A model generated the notes under the pieces. The model made no database searches. It had not been told where the DNA came from and was given only the letters and a program-made list of their open reading frames with translations. From a virus: DNA of 36,605 nt. Made by a program: the position numbers and the translations under genes. How positions within the stretch are numbered: position 1 is the first letter of the stretch; every line of letters begins with the position of its first letter. Below, piece after piece: positions 8,221-17,000 of the stretch. The stretch lies in the IMG/VR virus record IMGVR_UViG_3300047335_000057, positions 1 to 36,605 of that record. One strand, written 5' to 3'.

Positions 8221-8234
8221 GAGGAGATTTTTAA

Positions 8235-9074
8235 GTGACAACGCCTTCACAAGTTCCCGTTCGCTATCCGAGCGGGGTTACGTCGGATTATCCTTGGGGG
8301 CCGCTGGCAAACAGCGGGGCAGGGAATCCCTTTTTCTATCAGGTTTTACAAGATGATTTTATGGGAGCTGTTTCAGGGAACGAGAACTGGCAGGCCGTTA
8401 CGAGTGGTACGGGGGCTACGGTTACGGAAGTTGCCGGAGATGGAGGCCAGTGGTTGCTGACCACAAGCTCCTCGGGAGCCGGGACTGCGGGGATTCTGGG
8501 AAACAAAGGAAACTTTGTGATTCCACCTGCGGCCTCAACGGGGACCGGACTGGCCGCTACTCGATTCTCGTCGAAGAAGCTTTTCTACCTGGCCCGAATC
8601 AACGTCACGGTGGTGGCTTCGACAACCATCTACGCAGGCTTGATGCCGTCAACCACGACGACTTCCTTGCCGACTGATGGGCTCTTTTTTGTCTTCACCA
8701 ACGCCACCACGGTAGCTCTCAAGGCTTATTCAGGCAGCACCAATACCTGGTCTGTCAGCATCCCGGCCGCCGTTCTAACAGCTAGCTATACCAACGCAAC
8801 CTGGATCGATGTTGGATTCTACATGGATCGTCTGATGAACGTCTATGTGTTCTTTGGATTCCCACTGGTTGGATGGGTGCCGGCAAGTGCGTGGACGGGA
8901 GTCAACAACACGACGGCAGCTCCGCCTCCTCTGGGCGCGGTGGCGGCCTACCAGGTTTCTACTAGTGGCGCATGGACGCCTTCGACTGCAACAACTCTCA
9001 CCCCAGGGGTGATTGCAGACGCCACGGCAGAGACCGTTTATGTAGACTTTATGATGGCTTCAAAGGAGCGGTAA
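8235..9074 (+). CDS. Virion structural protein, beta-rich, unknown role
   Basis: 279 residues, Thr/Ser/Ala-rich with alternating strand pattern, preceded by a clear GAGGAG site 8 bases before the GTG start. The first ~40 residues (YPSGVTSDYPWGPLANSG.GNPFFYQ...DDFMG) match a motif that begins several podoviral structural proteins located just after the coat gene. The remainder reads like a lectin/jelly-roll type beta sandwich. A head fibre or minor capsid surface role is possible. No catalytic residues are recognisable. Confidence 0.7.
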   Translation: MTTPSQVPVRYPSGVTSDYPWGPLANSGAGNPFFYQVLQDDFMGAVSGNENWQAVTSGTGATVTEVAGDGGQWLLTTSSSGAGTAGILGNKGNFVIPPAASTGTGLAATRFSSKKLFYLARINVTVVASTTIYAGLMPSTTTTSLPTDGLFFVFTNATTVALKAYSGSTNTWSVSIPAAVLTASYTNATWIDVGFYMDRLMNVYVFFGFPLVGWVPASAWTGVNNTTAAPPPLGAVAAYQVSTSGAWTPSTATTLTPGVIADATAETVYVDFMMASKER

Positions 9075-9075
9075 A

Positions 9076-9453
9076 ATGCAGATCAAGATCGGCTCGGACG
9101 GACCAAAGAGTTGTTTGGCTACTTACAGCGGCCGAATCACGACGAAGTTCATTCCCGAGTCGATCTTGTCTTTTGATAGGTTAAAGCCCGTTCCGGCAAG
9201 AATGCGGCTGGACTCGGTTACCTTTGCCATTCAGGAGAAAATGGGGTTTAACCTTTGGTGGGCCGCGGGGGCCACTATCATGGACTGGCATTTAATAATG
9301 CCAATAGAGTCGAGAGGTTACTTTGACCTCGAGAAGGCAGGGGGAATTCATAGCCCCCCTGGAGCATTTGGAATCGGTCTGAGTTGCTTCCGCAACACCG
9401 ATCCTGACATGACCTTTATGTTTATCCTTGATTTGACTAAGCAGTTCGATTAA
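9076..9453 (+). CDS. Hypothetical protein in virion operon
   Basis: 125 residues with no recognised domain. It starts at ATG 9076 one base after the previous stop, with AAAGGAG 8 bases upstream, and ends in a TAATG overlap with the gp4-like adaptor gene. Patterns such as MRLDSVTFAIQEKMGFNLWW and YFDLEKAGGIHSPPGAFGIGLS suggest a small beta-rich structural protein. Coupling on both sides argues it is real and made with head-completion proteins. Confidence 0.7.
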   Translation: MQIKIGSDGPKSCLATYSGRITTKFIPESILSFDRLKPVPARMRLDSVTFAIQEKMGFNLWWAAGATIMDWHLIMPIESRGYFDLEKAGGIHSPPGAFGIGLSCFRNTDPDMTFMFILDLTKQFD

Positions 9454-10178
9454 TGGCTATCACGACAGATCCGCTTTATTACAACGCTTACGGGATTATT
9501 ACTGATGCGATGCTGAATGTCGGGAAGCTTCGGACCGGAGGCACGCCCGATCCGGCGACCCTCAAAGGGTATATGAGGAAGCTTAACAAGCTCATTAATT
9601 ATTACCAGACCCAGGGATTAAAATTATGGCTCTTGGAGGATACTTCGGTTACGTTGACCGCCTTGCAAGCACTCTACTCCTTTGGCCCAACGGGAACTAC
9701 GGTGATGGTCAAGCCTTTGAGAGTGGCCTATGCCTATTATCTCGATATTTACGGGTCGCAAAGACCTCTGATCCCAATGGCAATGACGGATTACAAGATG
9801 CTTTCGCAGGTGAGCCAGCCAGGGGCACTGAATAGTTACTATGTTGACAAGCAACAAGTCAACCTCGACGTTTATTTTTGGAACACTCCAGACACCTTTA
9901 CCGCCTCTAACGGCTCGGCTCATTTAATGCTTTGTAATCAGGTCAGTAACTTCATCAATCTCACCGATACGATGAACTTTCCCATCGAGTGGGGGTTGTT
10001 GCTGGAATGGGGCCTGGCCGACCAGATATCAACTGGCCAGCCTGCCTTTATTGTTAATCGCGCGAAGATGATGGAGGCCCAATACCGAGAGGCTCTGGAA
10101 GACTGGGACGTCGAAGACGCGCCGACGAATTTCACTCCTGATCCGCGGAACATGCAGCAACAGGGCAAATTTCGATGA
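9453..10178 (+). CDS. P22 gp4-like head completion / tail adaptor protein
   Basis: 241 residues. The N-terminal helical half (ALN.G.L..GGTPDPATLKGYMRKLNKLINYYQTQGLKLWLLED) followed by a strand pattern ALYSFGPTGTTVMVKPLRV, then YYVDKQQVNLDVYFWNTP and FPIEWGLLLEWGLADQI is the recognisable layout of the P22 gp4 tail accessory family that binds below the portal ring. It is directly upstream of the gp10-like gene, the canonical order. A 4-bp overlap couples it with that gene. Confidence 0.8.
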   Translation: MAITTDPLYYNAYGIITDAMLNVGKLRTGGTPDPATLKGYMRKLNKLINYYQTQGLKLWLLEDTSVTLTALQALYSFGPTGTTVMVKPLRVAYAYYLDIYGSQRPLIPMAMTDYKMLSQVSQPGALNSYYVDKQQVNLDVYFWNTPDTFTASNGSAHLMLCNQVSNFINLTDTMNFPIEWGLLLEWGLADQISTGQPAFIVNRAKMMEAQYREALEDWDVEDAPTNFTPDPRNMQQQGKFR

Positions 10179-11686
10179 TGCCTGAGCAACCACAACCTCA
10201 GCAAGCTCGGACAGCAAATGAGCCGAAAAGGTTGCCACTGGTCACCCAACCCGAGAATCGTTCGACCTCTTATTTAAAGGATTCGAGACTGGTTAATTGT
10301 TATGCAGAGAAAACCTCTGATGGTTACTGGATTGAGAAGCGGCCAGGAACTGCGGTTTATAGCCCCTCGACGAACTTCTTTGCCGCCGGCGGCCAGGGAA
10401 TGTTTTTGTGGGTTCAGCAGGCAGACCCAAACACTGTCAGCCCCTTGAACACAATCACCTTAATCATCTCAGGCAACCATGTTTATAAGCTGGCTTTTAC
10501 CCAAACGCCTTCTGCCCATATCGTGGTGGATAGCCTAGGCACCATTACTCCGCCCACAGTTAGAAGTGGTCTTTGCCGTTTCTGCACGGTTCCTAACACC
10601 AATCCTTATCTTGTGTTTTCGTGTGGGTGGGGACAGCCGACTTACTGGATCCAAGCATCTAGTACTTCGCCTACTGCAATAACCGATTCTAACTTCCCTT
10701 CGATTACCGTTCCTGGAATAGTTTATCTCGACGGCACGACCTACGTGATGGATAATAAAAGCAATATCTGGGGAAGCGCTAATCTAAACGACCCGACGGT
10801 TTGGAGTGCACTGAATGTTATCCAAGCCGAGAATGAGCCAGACCAGCCAGTCTTCTTGGCCAAGCAATTAACCTACGTGGTGGCTATAAAGTCTACCACA
10901 ACCCAGTTTTTCTACGACGCCGGAAATTCCACAGGCTCGCCATTAAGCCCGGTTCCAGGGGCGTTGATGACCTACGGGTGTCTCTCCGCCGACACGGTTC
11001 AAGAAATCGATGGGCTACTCCTTTGGGTGACTTCATCCAAAACTCAAGCCTCCCAGGTTATACTGCTCGAGGCCCTTCAACCTCGAATCGTCTCCACCCC
11101 GGCGATTGATAGGTTTATGGACCTCGGGCAGTTTGCTTCTTACTTGTCAGTCTCATTTAAACACATGGGGCATAGGCTTTATTTGCTTAGCAACCTGACC
11201 AACAACATTAGTTTAGTCTATGATATTGATCAAAAGCTTTGGTATCAGTGGACTGATGTAAACGGGAATTGCTTTCCTTATATTGCTGTAACCAATGACC
11301 CGACCGGGGTCAGGATAGTTCAGCAGTATGTTAGTGGGCAGGTTAGCCTCTTTGATGCGGATTATGTTTATCCGACTGATAGCGGGGCTGTAGTCCCAGT
11401 AGATATTTATACACCAAATTTTGATGCAGGAGTGGATAGGATCAAATACCTGAGCCAGATGCGATTTAATGCCGATCAGGTTGGAGGGAGTAACCTTTTA
11501 GTCCGAGCGTCGGATGATGATTATCAAACCTGGTCGGCTTATCGGTATGTTGATCTGGGGCAGCAAACCCCGATCCTCAATGACGAAGGGTCGTTTTACC
11601 GCCGAGCTTATAACTTTCGTCAGGAAGCCGCCTTCCCGTTTAGAATTAAATCAGTCGACCTTCAAATGGACATAGGAACTTTATGA
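10175..11686 (+). CDS. P22 gp10-like packaged-DNA stabilisation protein
   Basis: 503 residues, close to the size of P22 gp10. It starts with the family-typical ENRSTSYLKDSRLVNCYAEKT...Y.IEKRPGT segment and continues as a repetitive beta-propeller-like chain (VYLDGTTYVMD, LYLLSNLTNNISLVYD, KLWYQWTD). In P22, gp10 hexamers seal the tail hub after packaging and retain DNA. The ATG at 10175 overlaps the gp4-like gene by 4 bp; a second Met follows immediately. Downstream coupling (ATGA) leads into small tail genes. Confidence 0.85.
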   Translation: MMPEQPQPQQARTANEPKRLPLVTQPENRSTSYLKDSRLVNCYAEKTSDGYWIEKRPGTAVYSPSTNFFAAGGQGMFLWVQQADPNTVSPLNTITLIISGNHVYKLAFTQTPSAHIVVDSLGTITPPTVRSGLCRFCTVPNTNPYLVFSCGWGQPTYWIQASSTSPTAITDSNFPSITVPGIVYLDGTTYVMDNKSNIWGSANLNDPTVWSALNVIQAENEPDQPVFLAKQLTYVVAIKSTTTQFFYDAGNSTGSPLSPVPGALMTYGCLSADTVQEIDGLLLWVTSSKTQASQVILLEALQPRIVSTPAIDRFMDLGQFASYLSVSFKHMGHRLYLLSNLTNNISLVYDIDQKLWYQWTDVNGNCFPYIAVTNDPTGVRIVQQYVSGQVSLFDADYVYPTDSGAVVPVDIYTPNFDAGVDRIKYLSQMRFNADQVGGSNLLVRASDDDYQTWSAYRYVDLGQQTPILNDEGSFYRRAYNFRQEAAFPFRIKSVDLQMDIGTL

Positions 11687-11877
11687 GCGGAATCCCACTT
11701 AGCAAGTTTACCCAGATCGTAGATGAAGAGGGGAGACCTACACAGTACTTTATTAACTTTCTCTTAAACCAGGGTTATAGTGGGACTGTTACTACAGCTA
11801 AATTAACCAATACTGGAGCTAACGGCTCGATGACCTTTGCCGGCGGAGTTCTAGTCCGAATGGTGGCTGCTACATGA
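11683..11877 (+). CDS. Small tail-associated protein
   Basis: 64 residues. It has a pattern common in short phage tail proteins: PLSKFTQIVDEEGRPTQYFINFLLNQ followed by TTAKLTNTGANGSMTFAGGVL and a short C-terminus. It overlaps both neighbours by 4 bp. It may be a needle or fibre-attachment component, since no separate gp26-like needle gene is obvious, but this is speculation from position. Confidence 0.7.
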   Translation: MSGIPLSKFTQIVDEEGRPTQYFINFLLNQGYSGTVTTAKLTNTGANGSMTFAGGVLVRMVAAT

Positions 11878-12353
11878 ACCTCGTGGAAATTCCTGAATGG
11901 GATGGTTTAGCGCCTTATCTGAACTGGGAGGATAAGGTGGCCTATCTGGCCTGGATGCTTTCCAAACTTCCTCAGGCCGAGACGCCGGTTAAGGAACTTT
12001 GGGAAAACGGGTTTTACTTTAGGGTGATGACAATTCCCAAGGGGACATTGTTTATAGGCCGCCGGCATCTCTTGGGACATGAGGTTACGTTAACCAAGGG
12101 ATCTTGCATTCATATCCAACCTGACGGGCAAAGGTATCTCATCAAGGCCCCGTTTACGATGATCAGTAACCCAGGATTTTATGTCGTTTGCTATGCACTG
12201 GAAGATATGGTCGCGTATACTGCGCATCCGGAAGGGGTTACAGAGGCCGAGGCTTTTGAGGATTCCAAGGTCATGCTTGATCGCGGCCGGCAGATTGAAT
12301 CAAAGCTTTCCCATGATAAGGTAATGGCTAAACTGGCTGTAGGTGAAGTATGA
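11874..12353 (+). CDS. Cupin-like virion-operon protein
   Basis: 159 residues. The central part (about 50-125) reads as a small cupin barrel: an FRVMTIPKGTLFIGRRHLLGHEVTLTKGSCIHIQPDG stretch with a glycine-turn pattern and a later YVVCYALEDMVAYTAHPEG containing a His. This resembles a recurring phage protein family downstream of the gp10-like gene. Only some of the usual cupin metal ligands (His 67, His 70, Glu 71 or His 117) are visible, so metal binding is uncertain. The gene is 4-bp coupled on both sides. Confidence 0.65.
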   Translation: MNLVEIPEWDGLAPYLNWEDKVAYLAWMLSKLPQAETPVKELWENGFYFRVMTIPKGTLFIGRRHLLGHEVTLTKGSCIHIQPDGQRYLIKAPFTMISNPGFYVVCYALEDMVAYTAHPEGVTEAEAFEDSKVMLDRGRQIESKLSHDKVMAKLAVGEV

Positions 12354-12940
12354 GTGGATTGATTACTGCGTCGGTTGTTGGGGCCGTTGGGATCGGGGCA
12401 GGGCTTTACGAGTCCTCCCAACAACAGGGAATTGAAAACCAGGCTCTAGGAATTGCCAGTTCCCAGAACTCCAGACAGGCTTATTCGTTTCAGCAACTTC
12501 AGAGTTTGATCAGCAACCCAGGGAGTTTTTTCTCGTCCCCAGTCTACCAGGCCGCCTTTGGGCAGGGAACTCAGGCGGTTACGCGACAAGAAGCCTCGGG
12601 AGGGTTTTTGAACTCAGGGAACGAGGCGACAGCGTTGCAGGCTTATGGGCAATCGTTTGGGGCATCACAGTTGTTGAGCCAAGAACAATTGCTGGCCTCG
12701 ATGTCAGGGACTTCAGCGAATCCGGCGAGTGCTTTGGGAACTGCGTCGGGGGCAGGAGCTACTTCGTTTAATCAACTGGGGACGTTGTTAGCTGCCTTGG
12801 GACAGAGTGGGTCGATGTTTAATGGGGGTTATAGTGGAGTAGCAGGTATGGATACAGGTAGTTATGATGCTTCACTTAGTTCAATGGGTACGAGTTTAAG
12901 TAACTCTGTCCCTCTCGTAACACCTACAGGACCGTGGTGA
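12350..12940 (+). CDS. Putative ejection (internal virion) protein
   Basis: 196 residues. It has a hydrophobic Gly/Ala-rich N-terminus (GLITASVVGAVGIGAGLY, membrane-like) and then a Gln/Ser/Gly/Ala-rich helical body (NSRQAYSFQQLQSLISNPGSFFSSPVYQAAF, RQEASGGFLNSGNEATALQAYGQSF). This composition is typical of small DNA-ejection proteins that form a membrane channel in podoviruses. It lies upstream of two larger internal proteins. Assignment rests on composition and location. Confidence 0.7.
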   Translation: MSGLITASVVGAVGIGAGLYESSQQQGIENQALGIASSQNSRQAYSFQQLQSLISNPGSFFSSPVYQAAFGQGTQAVTRQEASGGFLNSGNEATALQAYGQSFGASQLLSQEQLLASMSGTSANPASALGTASGAGATSFNQLGTLLAALGQSGSMFNGGYSGVAGMDTGSYDASLSSMGTSLSNSVPLVTPTGPW

Positions 12941-14058
12941 TGACTGACCCAGGCTGGGGTGTAGCAAGTGGGTGGCTGAGCGGGACTCAGGAACAGCAGG
13001 CTATTGCACTTAATAACATCAAGTTGCAGGAAGGTCCTATCACGCTGGAGAGCGAGAAGCTGGCGCTGGAGACACAGAAGCAACAGGTTGCAATGCATAA
13101 CAAACTGTTGCAGACTCTTAATTCCCAGCCCCAAAGTGGAGCCGACCCGATCGGGTCTGCCGCCGAGACTTTCTTCCGAGTTGGCCAGGCTCAGCTTGAG
13201 AGCGGCCTGCCCGAGGAGGCGATGAAGACTATAGCAACGGGCCAGGAGATGCTTGATCGTCAGTCTCAGGTTGCCTATCGCGCCTTCGAGGCGGCGGATA
13301 AACAGGCTCAGTATGTGGAACAAATGGTGGCGGGGGTGGCTGATGCTCCGAACCAGGAACAGGCTTACAACCAGGCTGTGGCGATTGCCAAGATGCACTT
13401 CGGGGAGAAGTCGATTAACTTGCCGCCGTGGGACCCAGTTAAAGGGCCGCAGGTTCTGGAGGCTTATAAACGGGCCGCGGAGGCTCACCGAACCGAAGCG
13501 CAGAAACAACTTGACAGGGCAAAAATTGCGAAGGAAAACGCTGATGCGGAATATGCTAGGCAAAATACTGAACGAGCCAAGGCAACTACTCGGCTAGATA
13601 ACGACCGGGCTGAGGCGATTGAGAAGAATTCTGGGAAGGGTGGTTCAGGGATGCCGAAGTCTTCAGTGGTTACTGCAATCACAAATAAACTTAAAACCAT
13701 GTACCCGGATCAGTTTGAGGACTCTTCAGGATATAGGGATCTTGCTATGCCTATGGCGCTGGAAGTCCAGCGGATGATGGACAAGGAAAAGAAAAATCTG
13801 CCAGATGCTATTAATGCTGTGATTAGGTCGGATCAGCTTCACGGGAGACTGGGTGGGTTGAAGCCTGCAAGGCCGGGAGAGCGGCAGACCAATCCTGCCG
13901 CCATCCCCCGCACAGCGGATGGAAAGGTAGATGTTTCACAGATGAAAGACGGGGGCTGGTATAAAACCCCTACGGGCGAGGCGGGATACTATGATGCTGC
14001 TAAAGGGGGACTAGTAGTACCTGATGCTCGAGATGATGATGAAGAGGATGATGAATAA
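12940..14058 (+). CDS. Putative coiled-coil internal virion protein
   Basis: About 372 residues. I chose ATG 12940, in a TGATG overlap with the previous stop and 8 bases after a CAGGA site; in-frame GTGs at 12934 and 12937 are less well placed. The N-terminal two thirds is a long alpha-helical, Gln/Glu/Ala-rich coiled coil (KLALETQKQQVAMHNKLLQ, EAAEAHRTEAQKQLDRAKIAKENA). The C-terminal part is Gly/Pro-rich and ends in a run of Asp/Glu. It overlaps the 1460-residue protein by 1 bp. A DNA-ejection component is inferred. Confidence 0.7.
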   Translation: MTDPGWGVASGWLSGTQEQQAIALNNIKLQEGPITLESEKLALETQKQQVAMHNKLLQTLNSQPQSGADPIGSAAETFFRVGQAQLESGLPEEAMKTIATGQEMLDRQSQVAYRAFEAADKQAQYVEQMVAGVADAPNQEQAYNQAVAIAKMHFGEKSINLPPWDPVKGPQVLEAYKRAAEAHRTEAQKQLDRAKIAKENADAEYARQNTERAKATTRLDNDRAEAIEKNSGKGGSGMPKSSVVTAITNKLKTMYPDQFEDSSGYRDLAMPMALEVQRMMDKEKKNLPDAINAVIRSDQLHGRLGGLKPARPGERQTNPAAIPRTADGKVDVSQMKDGGWYKTPTGEAGYYDAAKGGLVVPDARDDDEEDDE

Positions 14059-17000
14059 TGGCTGATACTGTTTATAGCCTAGAAGAGCTAAGTGCCCAGC
14101 CGGCGGCTAAACCTAAAGCCACTGGTAAGGTTATACCTTTAGCCTCCCTAGGCGAGGTTGCTACGGCTAAGCCAGTCTCTAAAGACCCTACCCCCTTTAG
14201 TCGCTTTGTGGATAAGTCAGTAGACGCAGTTAAGCGCGCGGGTAGCGTTATTAACGAAGACCCCTCGGCGGCTATTGAAGGCGGGTTTAATGCTGCGGTA
14301 AAGGGGATTGCCTCGATTGCGCAGTTAGCTGTCAGCGGTGTCGGGGCGTTGGCTAAGACTATTTATACACGCGACAACGTTGATGGATTTGTTAAAACTA
14401 AAGAAGCAATTGATAAGCACATTAACTTGATTAACCAGGCTCCCGCAGACAAACAAGAGGAGGCGATGCAGAACCTCTTGGGGATTATACCTTCGGCGGT
14501 TGAAGCGGTTGGGGATACTGTTTATGATAAAACAGGGTCTGCGTTAGCAGGTGCCGGGGCACAAGCGTTAACCACTCTGTTAACCTTCAATCCTGAAATT
14601 GCAGGGAAGGTGATGAAGGGGGCTGGTGAGTGGACGAAGGGAAAGCCAGATAGCAAACTAGGCGGTGCGTTTGATGAACTGGCTGCGACAGATAGTGAGG
14701 CGGCTACCAAGGTAGCTAACCATGTTAATCAAGTTGATCCGGTTACTGCGAAGGTTCTGCATAAGCGGATTCAAAAGTACATCGATGCTTCGGAGGAAGA
14801 ACTCAACCTCATAGGCAAGAATGCCGCCGACGCAGCGATAGAGGAGATCTCGGGTGATTACGAGAAAGTTCGCGCTAAAGCTAATCTGCCTGGTTATCTT
14901 GGTTCCGGCGCTGAGCGTGGTATGGGTAGTGGAGAATCTGGGACCTCCAAGCGAAGTCGTGTACAGGCTGGTGCGTCAGGCATGCTTGATGCTGAAACAG
15001 ACCCTGGGTTGGGGGTAGGAGAGGGGAAGGGCGGGAGGATTAAAACGCAGAGGATGGCGGCGGACCGCCCAACCTTCAGTCACTTCGACAATATTGACGA
15101 AGGGATGTTTGACAAGTATGCTGATTATGATGCGAAGGGAGGAAGTGTTAGGTCGAAGCAACTTTTAGAACAGATGCTTGAGCATGCCAAGTCTCCAACC
15201 GAAACTGGATCGTTGCAGCGACAACTGCTTAGCCGCCTTCACAGACTAGTACCAAACATCGAGATTCACTTTACAGATGACTTGGTGGACTCCCAAGGTG
15301 AAAGATTTGACGATGCTGCCGGGATCTACGACGGGCATGCAAATAACATTAAGGTTAGTTTAGCCAAGGGTGCTGACACTCGTGCAATTCTTCATGAACT
15401 AACTCATGCCGCGACGACCAGGTTTATTTACTTCAACCCTGATCATCCGCTGGTTATGGAGCTAGAAAAGCTTCGGCTTACTGCAAAGTCAGTATTTAAT
15501 AAATCGGGTGAAACCTATAGCATTAATAGCCATTATGGGCTTACTGACGTTCATGAGTTCGTGGCTGAAGCCATGACAAGTCGACAGTTTCAGCAATTTC
15601 TAGGCAGGGTTAAACTATTAAACAAAGAAACTCTGATGTCGAGGTTTGTAGATACTGTTAAAAAAGTTTTAGGGTATAAGCCTGGAGATAACACCAGGTT
15701 TTTGGAAAGGGTGATTAGGACTTCGGAAGACTTGATGGAGGAGGCAGGAGAAGCTCGGCGGCAAGGAAAAACCATTCCAGGCCGCCGGCCAGTCGAAACT
15801 GCACCGATTAAGGTCAATCCTGAACAAGCCAGTTCAACCATTCGGGAGACGGTTAAACAAGCCCTAGGAACAATCGAGGAGGCCTCGAAGGACTCTACCA
15901 AAGCTGGTGAGGATAATGTTCTTTACTTCAACAACGGAATCCCTGTAACCAGGCAGGCTATTGAAGGAGCTTTCAAAGCCGTCGGTGAAGGCCTCCGAGC
16001 CATTCCAGGAATGAAGATTGCTGAAGGCAAACTCGAAGGTCTTTACTCAACCTTCATCGAGCACTTTAATCCTGAAGCCAAGGGACCTCAGGCTCGGGAG
16101 GCCGGCGCGGCGATTGCCAGGAACTTTTTTGTCAAGGCGGCAAAGGAGAATGAAGTCTGGGAACAGGGAAAGACTCGTCGGGAATACTGGCTCAAAATGG
16201 GAGAGCAGGCTGGGATTGACTTCATCAATGGAATGGAACGTGGGGTGAAGTTTAAGAATGAAACGTGGAACAAGGCTCAAGCCCATTACACCCAATGGGC
16301 CGCGAAGATTTATCGCCAGGATATGGAAACCTGGGCGAAGGCTGGCCGCGATGCTCCTTATGATCCTTTAGATCACTACGTTCCTCATATGTTTGAGGAT
16401 ACTAGAGGGGTAGCCAAATGGATGAAGCTGCCAGAAAATGCCAGGAAGTGGGGCGATCCGAGGTTTATTAAAGAGCGAGGGTTTGATCTCTATACCGAAG
16501 CCCTCAAACACGGCTTCACGCCGAAGTTCAAGAACCCTGAGGAGTTGATGCAGGCGAGACAGATAGCCTCCGACACCGCGAAGTTTCGGTCAGAGTTATT
16601 AATGGACTTGAGGCAACGGGGGCTGGCAAAAGAGGCTAAGCCTGGGGAAGAGTTAGCCCCGCATGGGTATCACACGAACTCTTATCGGGCCCCTACCGGC
16701 CAGCGTTACTGGGTGAACGAAGAACTCGGACCCTTGATGTATAACGTCTTCGACTCAAAGTCTCTCTGGGAAAACCAGCGGTTGCCAGGACAGACTTACC
16801 GCGGGTTCATGGAGTTGAAGAACAAAGTGATTCCACTCAAACTAGCCGCCAGTCTATTTCACCCCATGCACGTTCTGCATATTGATGCCGCTGCGGAGTT
16901 GACGGCGGCAACGAAGGAAATGCTAGCGGGGCAAGGAAATGTGCTGAAACGGACTGGGGACTTTATGTTGAAGTTAGCCACGACGTTCCCTTATTCTCCA

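Noticed and set aside
8144-8356. ORF crossing the capsid terminator and the start of the next gene
   Set aside because: Its start lies inside the terminator hairpin and most of it is another frame of the gene at 8235, which has a clear ribosome binding site.
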